From: Gracilimonas sp040904925
GTDB lineage: Bacteria > Bacteroidota > Rhodothermia > Balneolales > Balneolaceae
Direction: 5' to 3'
DNA: 64,000 nt
Assembly (NCBI GenBank): GCA_040904925.1
Contig: JBBDSP010000007.1
Span: 62,001 to 126,000, forward strand
Positions 8,854-18,465 of this stretch are shown piece by piece. Positions within the stretch are counted from its first letter, which is position 1. Each line of letters begins with the position of its first letter. A program made the position numbers and the translations under genes. The notes beneath the pieces were generated by a model, which made no database searches, was not told where the DNA came from, and saw only the letters and a list, made by a program, of their open reading frames with translations.

Positions 8854-9705
8854 ATGAAACAAGTTGCAACCATAGATGAGATCAGAAATGAGATCGCTGA
8901 GTTAAAAGCTCAGGGTAAGAAAATTGCTTTTGTTCCTACTATGGGGGCATTGCACGAAGGGCATTTATCCCTGATGCGACTTGCCAAAAAAAAGGCCGAT
9001 GAAGTGGTGGTTTCTATTTACGTGAATCCGGAGCAGTTTGGACCAAATGAGGATTTTGATGAATACCCCCGGAAAATGGAAGACGACCTCAAGGCTTGTA
9101 AGGATGAAGGGGTTGTCCTGGTTTTCACCCCGAATGATGAGATAATGTATGGTAAAGGGGAGAAATATTTCAGTATAGAGGTCGATCAGCTGAATGAATA
9201 TATGGATGGGGGAAGCCGCTCCGGTTTTTTCGAAGGCATTGTACTGGTGGTAAATAAGTTGTTCAATATCATCAAGCCGGACGTGGCTATTTTTGGGCAG
9301 AAGGACATTCAGCAGTTTCAGATACTGTCTAAAATGGCAGAGGAATTTAATCATGATATTGAGCTTGTTGCCGCGCCCATTGCGCGGGCTAATGACGGGT
9401 TGGCACTGAGCAGTCGGAATGCTTATCTCAGCGAACAGGACAGAAAGATAGCACCAAGCTTATACCGGGCACTTCAGTATGTGGAGAAGCAGATCAGGGA
9501 AGGAGTGATGGAGCCAAAGTTATTGTTACAACATCAGCAAGATGAACTCGAAGCGAAAGGGTTCAAAAATGATTATCTTAATGTGTTTTCAATGAAAACA
9601 ATGGAGCCGGTAGAGAAGCTTGAATCCGGTTCAACATACATTCTTGCAGGCGCTGTGTATTTAGGAAAGACCCGCCTGATCGACAATATAATTTTAGACC
9701 TCTGA
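8854..9705 (+). CDS. panC: Pantoate--beta-alanine ligase (pantothenate synthetase)
   Basis: Joins D-pantoate and beta-alanine with ATP to make pantothenate, the CoA precursor. At 283 residues it has the family length. The nucleotide-binding block FVPTMGALHEGHLSLMR lies near residues 26-42, followed by VSIYVNPEQFGPNEDFDEYPR, then FGQKDIQQFQIL and LALSSRNAYLS. I start at the ATG at 8854 (MKQVATIDEI); a TTG two codons earlier also fits, but the ATG matches the family N-terminus. No Shine-Dalgarno is at the right distance; an AGGAGG at 8816-8821 is too far away and belongs to the terminator stem. panD follows after 9 bases, making a two-gene vitamin B5 operon in which the second enzyme supplies beta-alanine to the first. 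Confidence 0.97.
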   Translation: MKQVATIDEIRNEIAELKAQGKKIAFVPTMGALHEGHLSLMRLAKKKADEVVVSIYVNPEQFGPNEDFDEYPRKMEDDLKACKDEGVVLVFTPNDEIMYGKGEKYFSIEVDQLNEYMDGGSRSGFFEGIVLVVNKLFNIIKPDVAIFGQKDIQQFQILSKMAEEFNHDIELVAAPIARANDGLALSSRNAYLSEQDRKIAPSLYRALQYVEKQIREGVMEPKLLLQHQQDELEAKGFKNDYLNVFSMKTMEPVEKLESGSTYILAGAVYLGKTRLIDNIILDL

Positions 9706-9714
9706 GCGATACCG

Positions 9715-10137
9715 ATGAAAATCACGATGTTTAAATCTAAACTGCACCAAATGGCAGTAACCGAAGCAAACTTGATGTACGAAGGGAGTATTACCATCGA
9801 TCAGGACTTGCTGGATGCCGCCAACCTCCTTCCTTACGAAAAAGTGCAGGTGCTGAATATAACCAATGGTTCCCGCCTTGAAACTTATACCATTCCTGGT
9901 GAACGTGGAAGTCGCGTTTGCTGCCTGAATGGAGCTGCGGCCAGATTGACACAAGTAGGCGATCGCATTATTGTGATCAGTTATGCAGAGATGACTCCGG
10001 AAGAAGCTAAAGACCACAAGCCCAAAGTGGTGATAGTGGACGAAAACAATGATCCAAAAGAGATCATTGAAAACACCCAGCCCGGCACCTCTTATGATTT
10101 GGAAACCGGCTTAGTCGATAATACCCTGGTTGACTGA
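9715..10137 (+). CDS. panD: Aspartate 1-decarboxylase (pyruvoyl enzyme precursor)
   Basis: Makes beta-alanine from L-aspartate for pantothenate. The proenzyme self-cleaves before a serine to form the pyruvoyl group: here YEGS places the cut between G24 and S25, the canonical position. Other conserved parts include MFKSKLHQMAVTEANL at the N-terminus, the NGSRLETY segment and GERGSRVCCLNGAAARL. At 140 residues it is slightly longer than Escherichia coli PanD (126), with an acidic C-terminal tail. It directly follows panC. The following 189 bases (10138-10326) are A+T-rich and contain TATATTTG at 10297-10304, which fits the Bacteroidota TAnnTTTG box for the next operon, though no good upstream TTG was found. 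Confidence 0.97.
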   Translation: MKITMFKSKLHQMAVTEANLMYEGSITIDQDLLDAANLLPYEKVQVLNITNGSRLETYTIPGERGSRVCCLNGAAARLTQVGDRIIVISYAEMTPEEAKDHKPKVVIVDENNDPKEIIENTQPGTSYDLETGLVDNTLVD

Positions 10138-10326
10138 TTTTTTTGACTTTACAATATTTTTTGGGGTTATAGTATTATAAAGAAAGTATCTAGAGAGAAA
10201 AGCATCTAAGTAAAACGGATCTGATAGTAAAATTTTCAGATCGTTGAAGGTTTTGTAAAACTATTTATGTAGTATAATAGTCTTAATACAATAGCATATA
10301 TTTGGTTTATTTTCTAAAACACTTTT

Positions 10327-11586
10327 ATGAAAAAACGATATTTAATACCTACAGTAATAATCGGGCTGTCATTAGTGGCTTGGTTTATTTTCGGGAATGA
10401 TACAACAGCTAATGTTGAGTTAACGACTACACCCAGTGAAGGGGAATTTGTAGTTGATGTTACTACGACAGGAGAACTTCGGGCAAAAAGTTCCGTGGAG
10501 ATCAGAGGTCCGCAAGGAGGCCGTGATGTAAGACTATTCAATCTTACCATACAGCGCTTGATCCCGGAAGGAACAGTGGTTCAAAAAGGTGATTTTGTAG
10601 CAGAACTCGACAGATCTGAAATAACCGGCCGCCTGCAGGATGCCATGCTTGAATTACAACAGGCGGAATCTCAGGTAACACAGGTTTCTCTGGATAGTAC
10701 ACTTACTCTTTCTCAGGCCAGGGATAATCTGATAAACCTCGAATATGCACTTGAAGAACGCCAGATCGCGGTCGATCAATCACAATACGAATCGCCCGCT
10801 GTTCAAAGACAGGCAGAGATTGAGTTGGACAAAGCCCGCCGACAGTTAGCTCAGGAAAAGAAAAATTATGTAACAAAGGTAAGGCAAGCAGAAGCCCAGA
10901 TGAGTGAAGTAGAGGCAGATCTTCAGGAAGAGCAAATTGAGGTAGATAAAATTCGTCAGTTAATGACAGAATTTACTGTACTTGCCCCTGCAAATGGAAT
11001 GATCATATATCGTAGAAATGGCAACGGCTCTAAAACAACAGAAGGAAGTGAGATAAGTGCGTGGAATCCGACAGTGGCAGAGTTACCTGATTTTTCTGTT
11101 ATGGAATCGGTCACATACGTCAATGAAGTGGATGTACAGAAAGTATCACGTGATCAGAATGTAGATATTGGTCTGGATGCTATTCAGAATAAAACACTGA
11201 CCGGCGTTGTAACAAGCGTGGCCAATATTGGGGAGCAGCGTTCCGGATCAAACTCAAAGGTTTACGAGGTTATTATTGAAGTGAACGAGGCTGACTCTGT
11301 ATTGAGGCCTGCAATGACAACAAGCAATCGCATTATTGTAGATCGTGTACCGGATGCATTGTACGTTCCTCTTGAAACTATCCATGTGCAAGATTCATCC
11401 AGTTTTGTATTTAAAGATTCGGGATTATCCATCGTTATGCAACAGGTTGAGTTAGGTTTGATGAATGAAAATGAAGTGATCGTACATCGCGGACTTTCGC
11501 TGGATGATACAATTTATCTTTCGGTTCCTGCAGATACTGTAGATATTCAAAAGGTTTTGCTGGAAGAAGCAATAACATCTAATTGA
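10327..11586 (+). CDS. MacA/HlyD-type periplasmic adaptor of an export system
   Basis: 419-residue membrane-fusion protein that would link an inner-membrane permease to TolC. One N-terminal membrane segment (KRYLIPTVIIGLSLVAWFIFG, about residues 3-23), then a half-lipoyl/beta-barrel region (VDVTTTGELRAKSSVEIRGPQGG), a long alpha-hairpin rich in Gln/Glu/Lys (about 105-215), the returning lipoyl half (FTVLAPANGMIIYRR) and C-terminal beta domains. The permease gene follows after 10 bases and TolC after that, so the three form one operon. Substrate is unknown. The MacA-like label comes from the pairing with a MacB-type permease. Confidence 0.85.
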   Translation: MKKRYLIPTVIIGLSLVAWFIFGNDTTANVELTTTPSEGEFVVDVTTTGELRAKSSVEIRGPQGGRDVRLFNLTIQRLIPEGTVVQKGDFVAELDRSEITGRLQDAMLELQQAESQVTQVSLDSTLTLSQARDNLINLEYALEERQIAVDQSQYESPAVQRQAEIELDKARRQLAQEKKNYVTKVRQAEAQMSEVEADLQEEQIEVDKIRQLMTEFTVLAPANGMIIYRRNGNGSKTTEGSEISAWNPTVAELPDFSVMESVTYVNEVDVQKVSRDQNVDIGLDAIQNKTLTGVVTSVANIGEQRSGSNSKVYEVIIEVNEADSVLRPAMTTSNRIIVDRVPDALYVPLETIHVQDSSSFVFKDSGLSIVMQQVELGLMNENEVIVHRGLSLDDTIYLSVPADTVDIQKVLLEEAITSN

Positions 11587-11596
11587 GGCCGATTCT

Positions 11597-12964
11597 TTGC
11601 TCCAAAAAATACTTTATAACTTTGATATAGCTCTTGAAGCTATACAGCGAAATAAACTCAGGGCTTTTCTAACCTCTTTAGGAATAATCTTCGGGGTTTC
11701 TTCCGTGATTGCTATGTTGGCGATAGGTACCGGCGCTCAGCAGGAAGTTCTTACACAAATGCAGCTTTTAGGAACCAATAACGTGATCGTTCAACCGGTA
11801 GTTGAGCAACGGCAGGGTTCTGTTGAAGAAGAGGGAAACAGGCAAAGTAATAGATTTACACCGGGTTTAACGCTTAAAGACGTTGAGAGTATAAAAGAAC
11901 TGATCCCTGAAGTGGATAAATTAAGCCCTGAAATTGTATATGAAACGAGCTTTATCCGTGAAGCCCGAATGAGAACCGGTAAATTGGTTGGGGTGAATTC
12001 CGATTATTTTGATATCAGTAATTTCAGTGTTGTGGAGGGGAGTAACTTCAGTGAGATACAGCTGAATCAGGCCGATCCTGTATGTGTGATCGGATATGAT
12101 GTAAAGACACGCTTTTTTGCCGGGGAAGATCCTATTGGAAAAAAAATAAAAGTGGGGCATTTGTGGCTTACGGTGATCGGAGTGCTCGAGAAGAAAGAAG
12201 TATCCAATGAGAATATTGAAAACCTGGGAATTCGTAATTTTAATCTCGATATCTATGCTCCTGTTTCCACTGTTATTTTGAGATTCAGAAACCGGGCCGT
12301 CGTAACTTCCGAAGATCTGCAATCGGGAAATAATAGCTCCACTGTGGTCATGGGCGGAAGCGTAATGATGTTCTCAACAGGCGGTAACGATTCTGATGAA
12401 TCAGACGGTAATTACAATCAGTTAGACCGTCTGATTGTAAAAGTAACGGATACAAAATTTAGTGGAGCCATTGCAGATCTGCTTTCACGAATGTTGCAAC
12501 GCCGCCATAATAATGTGGTAGATTTTGAGATCATTGTGCCCGAACAGCTGCTGCAGCAAGAGCAACAAACAAAGCGGATATTTAACATTGTTCTTTCTAC
12601 CATTGCCTCCATTTCACTCATCGTTGGAGGGATAGGGATCATGAATATCATGCTGGCTTCGGTTGTAGAGCGCTTCCGGGAAATTGGAGTGAGGATGGCT
12701 GTAGGGGCTCAAAAGAAAGATATTGAGTTACAGTTTTTGACAGAGGCTCTGACTATCAGCATAACCGGAGGATTTATTGGAATTATTTTGGGGATGGCAT
12801 TCAGCTATATTATTCAGGCAACCGCTGATATTGCCACTATTGTTACACCGATGTCCATAATAATTTCATTTGGAGTTGCGGTAATTATTGGGGTTGTATT
12901 TGGTTATTACCCCGCAAAAAGAGCTGCACAACATGATCCTGTACACGCATTAAGACATGAATAA
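11597..12964 (+). CDS. MacB/FtsX-type ABC transporter permease, without an ATPase domain
   Basis: 455-residue permease with the MacB_PCD/FtsX layout: one N-terminal membrane helix (RAFLTSLGIIFGVSSVIAML, near residue 20-40), a large periplasmic domain (about 50-320, starting GTGAQQEVLTQMQLLGTNNVIV) and three C-terminal helices ending in YYPAKRAAQHDPVHALRHE, the usual signature. The start is TTG at 11597; no ATG precedes the conserved N-terminus. It overlaps the following TolC gene by 8 bases. MacB of Escherichia coli carries its own ATPase at the N-terminus; this protein does not, and no LolD/MacB-type ATPase gene sits next to it, so its ATPase must be encoded elsewhere. Confidence 0.88.
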   Translation: MLQKILYNFDIALEAIQRNKLRAFLTSLGIIFGVSSVIAMLAIGTGAQQEVLTQMQLLGTNNVIVQPVVEQRQGSVEEEGNRQSNRFTPGLTLKDVESIKELIPEVDKLSPEIVYETSFIREARMRTGKLVGVNSDYFDISNFSVVEGSNFSEIQLNQADPVCVIGYDVKTRFFAGEDPIGKKIKVGHLWLTVIGVLEKKEVSNENIENLGIRNFNLDIYAPVSTVILRFRNRAVVTSEDLQSGNNSSTVVMGGSVMMFSTGGNDSDESDGNYNQLDRLIVKVTDTKFSGAIADLLSRMLQRRHNNVVDFEIIVPEQLLQQEQQTKRIFNIVLSTIASISLIVGGIGIMNIMLASVVERFREIGVRMAVGAQKKDIELQFLTEALTISITGGFIGIILGMAFSYIIQATADIATIVTPMSIIISFGVAVIIGVVFGYYPAKRAAQHDPVHALRHE

Positions 12965-14429
12965 AACACTTTACGGAATTACGATATTTGTCCTGCTATT
13001 ACTAAGTACGAGTTTGAAAGCTCAAGATCAGCAGACCTTAACTCTTGATCAGAGTATTGAGATCGCGAAACAAAATAGTCCGCTTGCAAGGGCTGCAAAT
13101 TTTTCGATCATTTCGGCTAAATGGCGCTATAAATCTTTCCGGGCAGATCTGCTTCCAAGCCTGACTTTAGGAGGAGATGCTCCGAATTATAATAAATCTA
13201 TTTTTTCAAATGTGCAGGATGACGGTACGGTTACCTTTTCTTCCCGGACACAATCTGAGGCTTCTGTTGATCTTAGTGTGCAACAAAATATACTACCCAC
13301 CGGCGGTAACTTATCTGTTTCAAGTGGCATAACACGACTTGGCATTTTTGCGGGTGAAAACACGTATCTGTGGCAAAGTACCCCATTGGTGGCTTCCATC
13401 CGCCAGCCTTTATTTCAATTTAATAACCTTAAGTGGAGAAATAAGATAGAGCCGCTTCGATATCAGATCGCTCAAAAGCAATATGTTGAAGACATGGAAG
13501 ATCTTGCTTTCAACACAACACAGAGCTTTTTTGACTTCCTATTGGCAAAGATCAACATAGAAGTTGCAGAATTTAATGTGACGGTTAATGACTCTATCTA
13601 TAACATTTCTCAGGGCCGATATCAGGTTGGAAGTATTGCAGAAAATGACCTGCTGCAAACTGAATTGGCATTGAGAAATGCAGAAACATCGCTTACAACG
13701 GCAAGACTTAATTTCCAGCGAGCAGAAGAGAATTTTAAGGCACTATTGGGAATTCCTGACGAGATGTCGATTGAAGTGTCAGCTCCTGAAGAAGCTCCCA
13801 TCCTTGAAATTGATGTGGATAAAGCTCTTGAGCTTGCACAAGAAAATAACAGCACATCATTGGAGTTTGAGTTAAATGAAATTCAGGCTAATCAAGCTTA
13901 TGAACAGGCACGTAAACAGGCAGGGTTTTCTGCAACCATTCAGGCAAGTTATGGATTGAATCAAACCTCGGACAGCTTCGATCGTTTATATGAAGATCCC
14001 CAAAACCGACAATTTTTTACGCTTGGTTTCGATATACCGATCTTTAACTGGGGAAAAAATACTGCCGAGATCCAAGCTGCACGAAATCAGCAGGTTTCAA
14101 CTGCGAACACCATAGAGTACCAAAAGCTTCAGTTTGATCTGAATGTGAGAAGCACGGTGCGTGAATTTTCACAGTTGCGCAGTCAGGTTGATCTGGCTGA
14201 AATATCTGATGAGATCGCTGAGCGGCGTTATGAAGTAGCTAAAAACAGATATCTGATCGGGAAGATCGATATAACAAATCTTTTTATAGCACAAAACGAG
14301 AAGGACAGTGCCCGCAGAAGCTATATTCAATCTTTACGAAATTACTGGACCGGGTACTATAATTTACGCCGCCTCACCCTGTACGATTTTGAAGCCAATG
14401 CGCCGATCGTTCTTGATGCAGATCTTTAA
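12957..14429 (+). CDS. TolC-family outer membrane efflux protein
   Basis: 490-residue outer membrane factor: signal peptide (MNKTLYGITIFVLLLLSTSLKAQ, cleavage near residue 22), then two repeated helical-hairpin halves typical of the OEP family (LDQSIEIAKQNSPLARAANF near the start of the first half, VDKALELAQENNSTSLEFELNEIQ at the start of the second). It would form the trimeric channel for the MacA/MacB-like pair upstream and starts inside the permease gene (8-base overlap), so translation is probably coupled. A bidirectional terminator follows. Confidence 0.9.
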   Translation: MNKTLYGITIFVLLLLSTSLKAQDQQTLTLDQSIEIAKQNSPLARAANFSIISAKWRYKSFRADLLPSLTLGGDAPNYNKSIFSNVQDDGTVTFSSRTQSEASVDLSVQQNILPTGGNLSVSSGITRLGIFAGENTYLWQSTPLVASIRQPLFQFNNLKWRNKIEPLRYQIAQKQYVEDMEDLAFNTTQSFFDFLLAKINIEVAEFNVTVNDSIYNISQGRYQVGSIAENDLLQTELALRNAETSLTTARLNFQRAEENFKALLGIPDEMSIEVSAPEEAPILEIDVDKALELAQENNSTSLEFELNEIQANQAYEQARKQAGFSATIQASYGLNQTSDSFDRLYEDPQNRQFFTLGFDIPIFNWGKNTAEIQAARNQQVSTANTIEYQKLQFDLNVRSTVREFSQLRSQVDLAEISDEIAERRYEVAKNRYLIGKIDITNLFIAQNEKDSARRSYIQSLRNYWTGYYNLRRLTLYDFEANAPIVLDADL

Positions 14430-14434
14430 CCCAT

Positions 14435-14472
14435 AAAAAAAGTCACCTCAAATTATTGAAGTGACTTTTTCT
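14435..14472. terminator. Bidirectional rho-independent terminator
   Basis: A-run, then stem AAAGTCACCTC pairing with GAAGTGACTTT (one mismatch), then T-run and CTTG. It sits between the convergent TolC gene and the M20 peptidase gene and has an A-rich left and T-rich right flank, so it can serve both. Confidence 0.85.
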
Positions 14473-14490
14473 TGAAAAAGCATCAATCAG

Positions 14491-15864
14491 CTACCCAGAA
14501 TAATCAGGAAGCAATTCCAAAAACCTTGCAGAAGTTTTGATTCCGCGATGGAAATCTTTGATCGCAAAATTTTCGTTTGGAGAGTGAATAGCATTGCTCG
14601 TCAACCCAAAGCCCATCAAAATGGATTCTACTCCAAGGGTTCGTTTAAAATCAGCTACAATCGGGATAGAGCCCCCTTCGCGTGAAAAGACTACTTCATT
14701 GTCATAAACTTCTTCAAAGGCTTTAGCACCGGCTTTTAAGCCATAGAAATCCAGATCTGTAACAGAAGGATGACCGCCGTGGTGCTCAGTTACTGTTATT
14801 TTAACAGTATCGGGAGCCAGAGACTCTACATGCTTTTTGAATAACTGTGCAATTTCCTTAGGATCCTGATCCGGCACAAGGCGCATACTGATCTTGGCAT
14901 TTCCTTTTGAAGGCAATACCGTTTTTGCACCTTCTTTCTGGTAACCGCCCCAGATCCCATTTACATCCAATGTTGGCCGGGCTGATGATCTTTCCAGGGT
15001 GGAATATCCTTTTTCACCGTGTACGGCTTTGAGATCAAGTTTCTTTTTGTACTCCTCTTCATCAAAAGGAAGCTGAGCAAAAGCTTCACGATCTTCTTTG
15101 GTAAGTGGGATCACCTTATCGTAAAAGCCGGGAATCTGGATCACGCCGTCATCATTTTTAAGTTTCGCAATAATTTCACAAAGGACATTTAAAGGGTTTT
15201 CAACTGCACCGCCATATACACCGGAATGCAGATCACGATTTGGCCCCACTACTTCCACTTCCATGTAGGCAAGTCCGCGTAAGCCATAGGTTATAGAAGG
15301 TTGATCTTCAGCAAACATGGCAGTATCCGATATCAACACCATGTCGCAGGAAAGCATATCCTTATGTTTTTCAATAAATGGCACCAGGTTGGGGGATCCT
15401 ATCTCTTCTTCTCCCTCCAGAATAAATTTCACATTAACCGGAAGTTCCCGGCCTGTTTTGATGAACGACTCTAATGCTTTTACGTGGGTAAAAGCCTGCC
15501 CTTTGTCATCACTTGCGCCGCGGGCGTAGATCAACCCGTCTTTTACTGTTGGTTCAAAAGCGGGAGAGTCCCATAATTCATCGGGGTCGGATGGTTGAAC
15601 ATCATAATGCCCATAGATCAAAACAGTGGGACGATCATTATGGGGGCAGTGTTCTGCGTAAACGATCGGGTGACCGTCCGTATCAAACTTTTTAACGGTA
15701 TTCAGATTCAGGTTTTCAAACTGATCTACAAGAAAATTTGCAGCCTTTTGTATCGCGTCTTTTTTACTTGAATCAGTACTTACACTTGGGATGCGAAGAA
15801 GATCAAAAAGTTCATCAACAAATCTATCTTTATTAGCATCTATATACTCTTGAGGTGTGCTCAT
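14491..15864 (-). CDS. M20-family dipeptidase (ArgE/DapE/carnosinase-like)
   Basis: 457-residue co-catalytic zinc peptidase. Metal-binding motifs of M20 are visible: LIYGHYDVQPSDP (first His and following Asp) near residue 84, then GASDDKGQ with the bridging Asp, FILEGEEEIGS with the catalytic Glu and metal Glu near 150, and SDTAMF and NAIHSPNENF for further ligands. The central insert (about 200-360) is the dimerisation lid. The sequence has no signal peptide, so it should act in the cytoplasm on dipeptides or small peptides; the exact substrate is not evident. Single-gene unit, bounded by a terminator at its 3' end. Confidence 0.92.
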   Translation of the reverse strand: MSTPQEYIDANKDRFVDELFDLLRIPSVSTDSSKKDAIQKAANFLVDQFENLNLNTVKKFDTDGHPIVYAEHCPHNDRPTVLIYGHYDVQPSDPDELWDSPAFEPTVKDGLIYARGASDDKGQAFTHVKALESFIKTGRELPVNVKFILEGEEEIGSPNLVPFIEKHKDMLSCDMVLISDTAMFAEDQPSITYGLRGLAYMEVEVVGPNRDLHSGVYGGAVENPLNVLCEIIAKLKNDDGVIQIPGFYDKVIPLTKEDREAFAQLPFDEEEYKKKLDLKAVHGEKGYSTLERSSARPTLDVNGIWGGYQKEGAKTVLPSKGNAKISMRLVPDQDPKEIAQLFKKHVESLAPDTVKITVTEHHGGHPSVTDLDFYGLKAGAKAFEEVYDNEVVFSREGGSIPIVADFKRTLGVESILMGFGLTSNAIHSPNENFAIKDFHRGIKTSARFLELLPDYSG

Positions 15865-15961
15865 TATTTTATCCTTAAATTATTTTTAAAGGTAGCTCCA
15901 TAACTCATTTTATGGGCTGAAAATAAGGAGATTGTGATAGAACTTCTGCCCCTTTTATGGC

Positions 15962-16720
15962 TTATAATATTTCAATGCCTTCGTTTTGCACCCACCCAAA
16001 CTGTCCGTTCCCAAGCCGGATATATAGCCAGTTTTCTTGCTCTTCACTTTTCCAGTGATCCACGGTTATGTCATACCCCTCATAAGCAATACTAACGAGT
16101 GCGCTTTCAGGATTGGGTTGTTCCAGCACGCGTTGTGAAATGGAGATAAGTACGGCTTCATCATATCGTTGATTTACATAGTCAGCATAAAAGGAGAGCC
16201 CGGCTATAGCTGTTCCGGTGATAATAAGTCCAAGCAGATATGGATACACTTTCTCAAGAGGAATTTTGTCTAACCAACCAAGATAGAGGAGTATAAGTCC
16301 ACTCAATGTGATCATGAAACCAATGAAGAATAGTCCAAAAGCCGTGAGTTCATTGTTGATCCACTCTACGGCGCGATCCCATGGTAATTTGGGCAGTGTG
16401 GCAGATTGTCGGCTAAACTGAGTGTTTACATATTTAAGAGCTGTAGACGCTTGTTCATTTGTGGAGTCGAATTCTCGGGATTTAAGAAAGTAATATTTAG
16501 CCATTCCAAGAGAGTCTAATTGCATGGCTGTGATCCCCATATTTAAAAATAAGGCACCGGATACTTGGTCACCGGCCTCGATAGATCGGTACATTGCCAT
16601 TGCTTCACTCAATTCCCCGGCTTCTAATAATGTATTTGCTTCATCAAAAGTACCTTGTTGGGCATAAAGTGAGTGAGTGAGAAAGAGTATGATCGACAAT
16701 AAGATCAGTTTTCCTTTCAT
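15962..16720 (-). CDS. BatE-like TPR/SH3 membrane protein
   Basis: 252 residues: signal peptide or N-terminal anchor (MKGKLILLSIILFLTHSLYAQ), TPR-like helices (TLLEAGELSEAMAMYRSIEAGD..ALFLNMGITAMQLDSLGMAKYYFLKS, about 30-95), two membrane helices (about 125-185: FGLFFIGFMITLSGLILLYLGWL and VYPYLLGLIITGTAIAGLSFYA) and a C-terminal SH3-like domain (ENWLYIRLGNGQFGWVQNEGIEIL). This layout is that of BatE in the Bacteroidota Bat (aerotolerance) operons. It overlaps batD by 4 bases and is the last gene of the five-gene operon starting with yebC. The cellular role of Bat proteins is still poorly defined; envelope stress or oxygen tolerance has been proposed. Confidence 0.8.
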   Translation of the reverse strand: MKGKLILLSIILFLTHSLYAQQGTFDEANTLLEAGELSEAMAMYRSIEAGDQVSGALFLNMGITAMQLDSLGMAKYYFLKSREFDSTNEQASTALKYVNTQFSRQSATLPKLPWDRAVEWINNELTAFGLFFIGFMITLSGLILLYLGWLDKIPLEKVYPYLLGLIITGTAIAGLSFYADYVNQRYDEAVLISISQRVLEQPNPESALVSIAYEGYDITVDHWKSEEQENWLYIRLGNGQFGWVQNEGIEIL

Positions 16721-18465
16721 GAGAGCTTCCCGACTTTCTTAATTAGTTCTCTTGTTTTATTTATATCGGTCTGAAGAGCTTGTTGTGTGGCATTAGGCGC
16801 ATACGCAATGGTTTCACACTTTGAAAGCAGTCGCCTTAGTTCTGATGTGGTCTCAGTATCTGCTATTTTCCCTACTTCACTTATTATGAGTGTAGGTGAT
16901 AAACCGGCCGGCGGCAGATTCAATTTGTCGGTAATGTATTGCACTAAGGTCTTCTCGATCAGGTAATATCCTTTTTTAATATCCTGGGTTTGATCAGCTT
17001 CTGCTAAGGTTTTTGCAGCTTTATCTGCAGCCGTTCGGGAGCGAGCGAAAGCAGTATCAGTACTCATCCTGTCATGATATTTCTTGAATGCAAAAGCACC
17101 TGCCGTTAAGAGAATAGGAAAGAAGATCATTATCCATACCAATGATCTTTGATGTAGTGGTACTCCGCTTGCAGAAGTCCACTGAGCAAGGCCGGTGATC
17201 GGTTTTACATTAAACTGCAGATCATTTTGTGTGATGACGGTCGCATCAGGGTCTCGTTCCACATTAAATGAGAGTTCAGTAAGTGTTTCAATAACGTATT
17301 CCCTTCGGTCGGGGTTGAAGTAAGCCACCTTCATTTCGGGGATGGTGTAAGAATCTTCATTGCGTGCAATTACAATGTCAGTAAAGGTTCGTGTACCGGA
17401 TATCTGTCGATTGGTACGGTCAATTGCGGAAGTTTCTTGCGGATTATATTTTTCGAGTGCTTCCGGAAGTTCATATGCAGGTTTATTAACTAAGGGCACG
17501 TTTCCGGTTCCGGTGATCTGTGTTATGATCTCGATGCTTTCTCCTACCAGTGCGTTACTATTGGAAACCGTTCGGTTGATCTCAAAATCTCCAACGGCTC
17601 CGATAAATTGGGCTCCTTCCAGTGTTGGTAAAGATTGTACATTCAAAGTTACCGGAATCGATTGGATATTCATGCGTTCCTGATTCATTCCAAACCCAAA
17701 AGGATCAGAAGAGCCACGCCGAGAACGAACAGATAAATTGATCTCAAAAGGACTTAAAGTAAGCTCACCGGATTTGGTAGGAAAGAGAGCATATTGTATC
17801 AGTCGCGCTTTTTGATAACGTACTCCATTTACGATAGTTGAAGAGGTTTGTGCCCGTTGCGGATATTCAAGTTCCTCTTTCCAAAAACCTTCTGCTTTCC
17901 AGCCGGGAGTGGGTTGATAGGAAGAAACCTCAACACCATTTTTAAAATATAATACCACATCAGCCACAATTTGCTGCCCCACAACTGGATTCTCTGTGTT
18001 TGGCTCTATTCGTACATAAATATCAGGTGAACGTTCAGCCTCTCCCGAATCAACGGTAGCAGGATCTAATACTTTGAAACTTATCGGGTCGGCGCGATAG
18101 GTTTCGCCATCGATCTCAACCTCGATTGGGGGAATAGTATAATTTCCGGCGGCTTCGGCTATCAGGGTGTATCCAAAAGTATAAGTTACCGAAGGCTTGC
18201 CATTGATGAGGGCATATTTTGTTCCGCGGGAAGTATTGCCCCTCAGCCACCTCAAACCATCAAATTCCGGAAGTTCGGGCTGCTGAACAGAACCCATTGA
18301 GCTGCCGCTTACATTAACATCAAGCCTGACTTGTTCACCAGCAAAGATGTTTGTTTCTGTGAGGGTGGCCTCTATCTGTATTTCCTGAGCATATGCCGTG
18401 GTAAAACAGGTGAAGCCTAAACAGAGCAGCAAAAAGAATTGACTCAGCTTACCAATCTTTGTCAT
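16717..18465 (-). CDS. BatD-like oxygen tolerance family protein
   Basis: About 582 residues from the ATG at 18465 (MTKIGKLSQFF), which gives a clean signal peptide ending TTAYAQ; an ATG five codons earlier is possible. The large exported part consists of beta-sandwich domains (IEATLTETNIFAGEQVRLDVNVSGSS.., LPEFDGLRWLRGN, YTFGYTLIAEAAGNYTIPPIEVEIDG), as in the BatD (oxygen tolerance) family. One membrane helix near residue 440 (SLVWIMIFFPILLTAGAFAF) leads to a cytoplasmic helical tail. It overlaps the preceding Gln-rich gene and the following BatE gene, so translation is coupled. The vWA partners BatA and BatB usually found upstream are absent. Confidence 0.85.
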   Translation of the reverse strand: MTKIGKLSQFFLLLCLGFTCFTTAYAQEIQIEATLTETNIFAGEQVRLDVNVSGSSMGSVQQPELPEFDGLRWLRGNTSRGTKYALINGKPSVTYTFGYTLIAEAAGNYTIPPIEVEIDGETYRADPISFKVLDPATVDSGEAERSPDIYVRIEPNTENPVVGQQIVADVVLYFKNGVEVSSYQPTPGWKAEGFWKEELEYPQRAQTSSTIVNGVRYQKARLIQYALFPTKSGELTLSPFEINLSVRSRRGSSDPFGFGMNQERMNIQSIPVTLNVQSLPTLEGAQFIGAVGDFEINRTVSNSNALVGESIEIITQITGTGNVPLVNKPAYELPEALEKYNPQETSAIDRTNRQISGTRTFTDIVIARNEDSYTIPEMKVAYFNPDRREYVIETLTELSFNVERDPDATVITQNDLQFNVKPITGLAQWTSASGVPLHQRSLVWIMIFFPILLTAGAFAFKKYHDRMSTDTAFARSRTAADKAAKTLAEADQTQDIKKGYYLIEKTLVQYITDKLNLPPAGLSPTLIISEVGKIADTETTSELRRLLSKCETIAYAPNATQQALQTDINKTRELIKKVGKLS

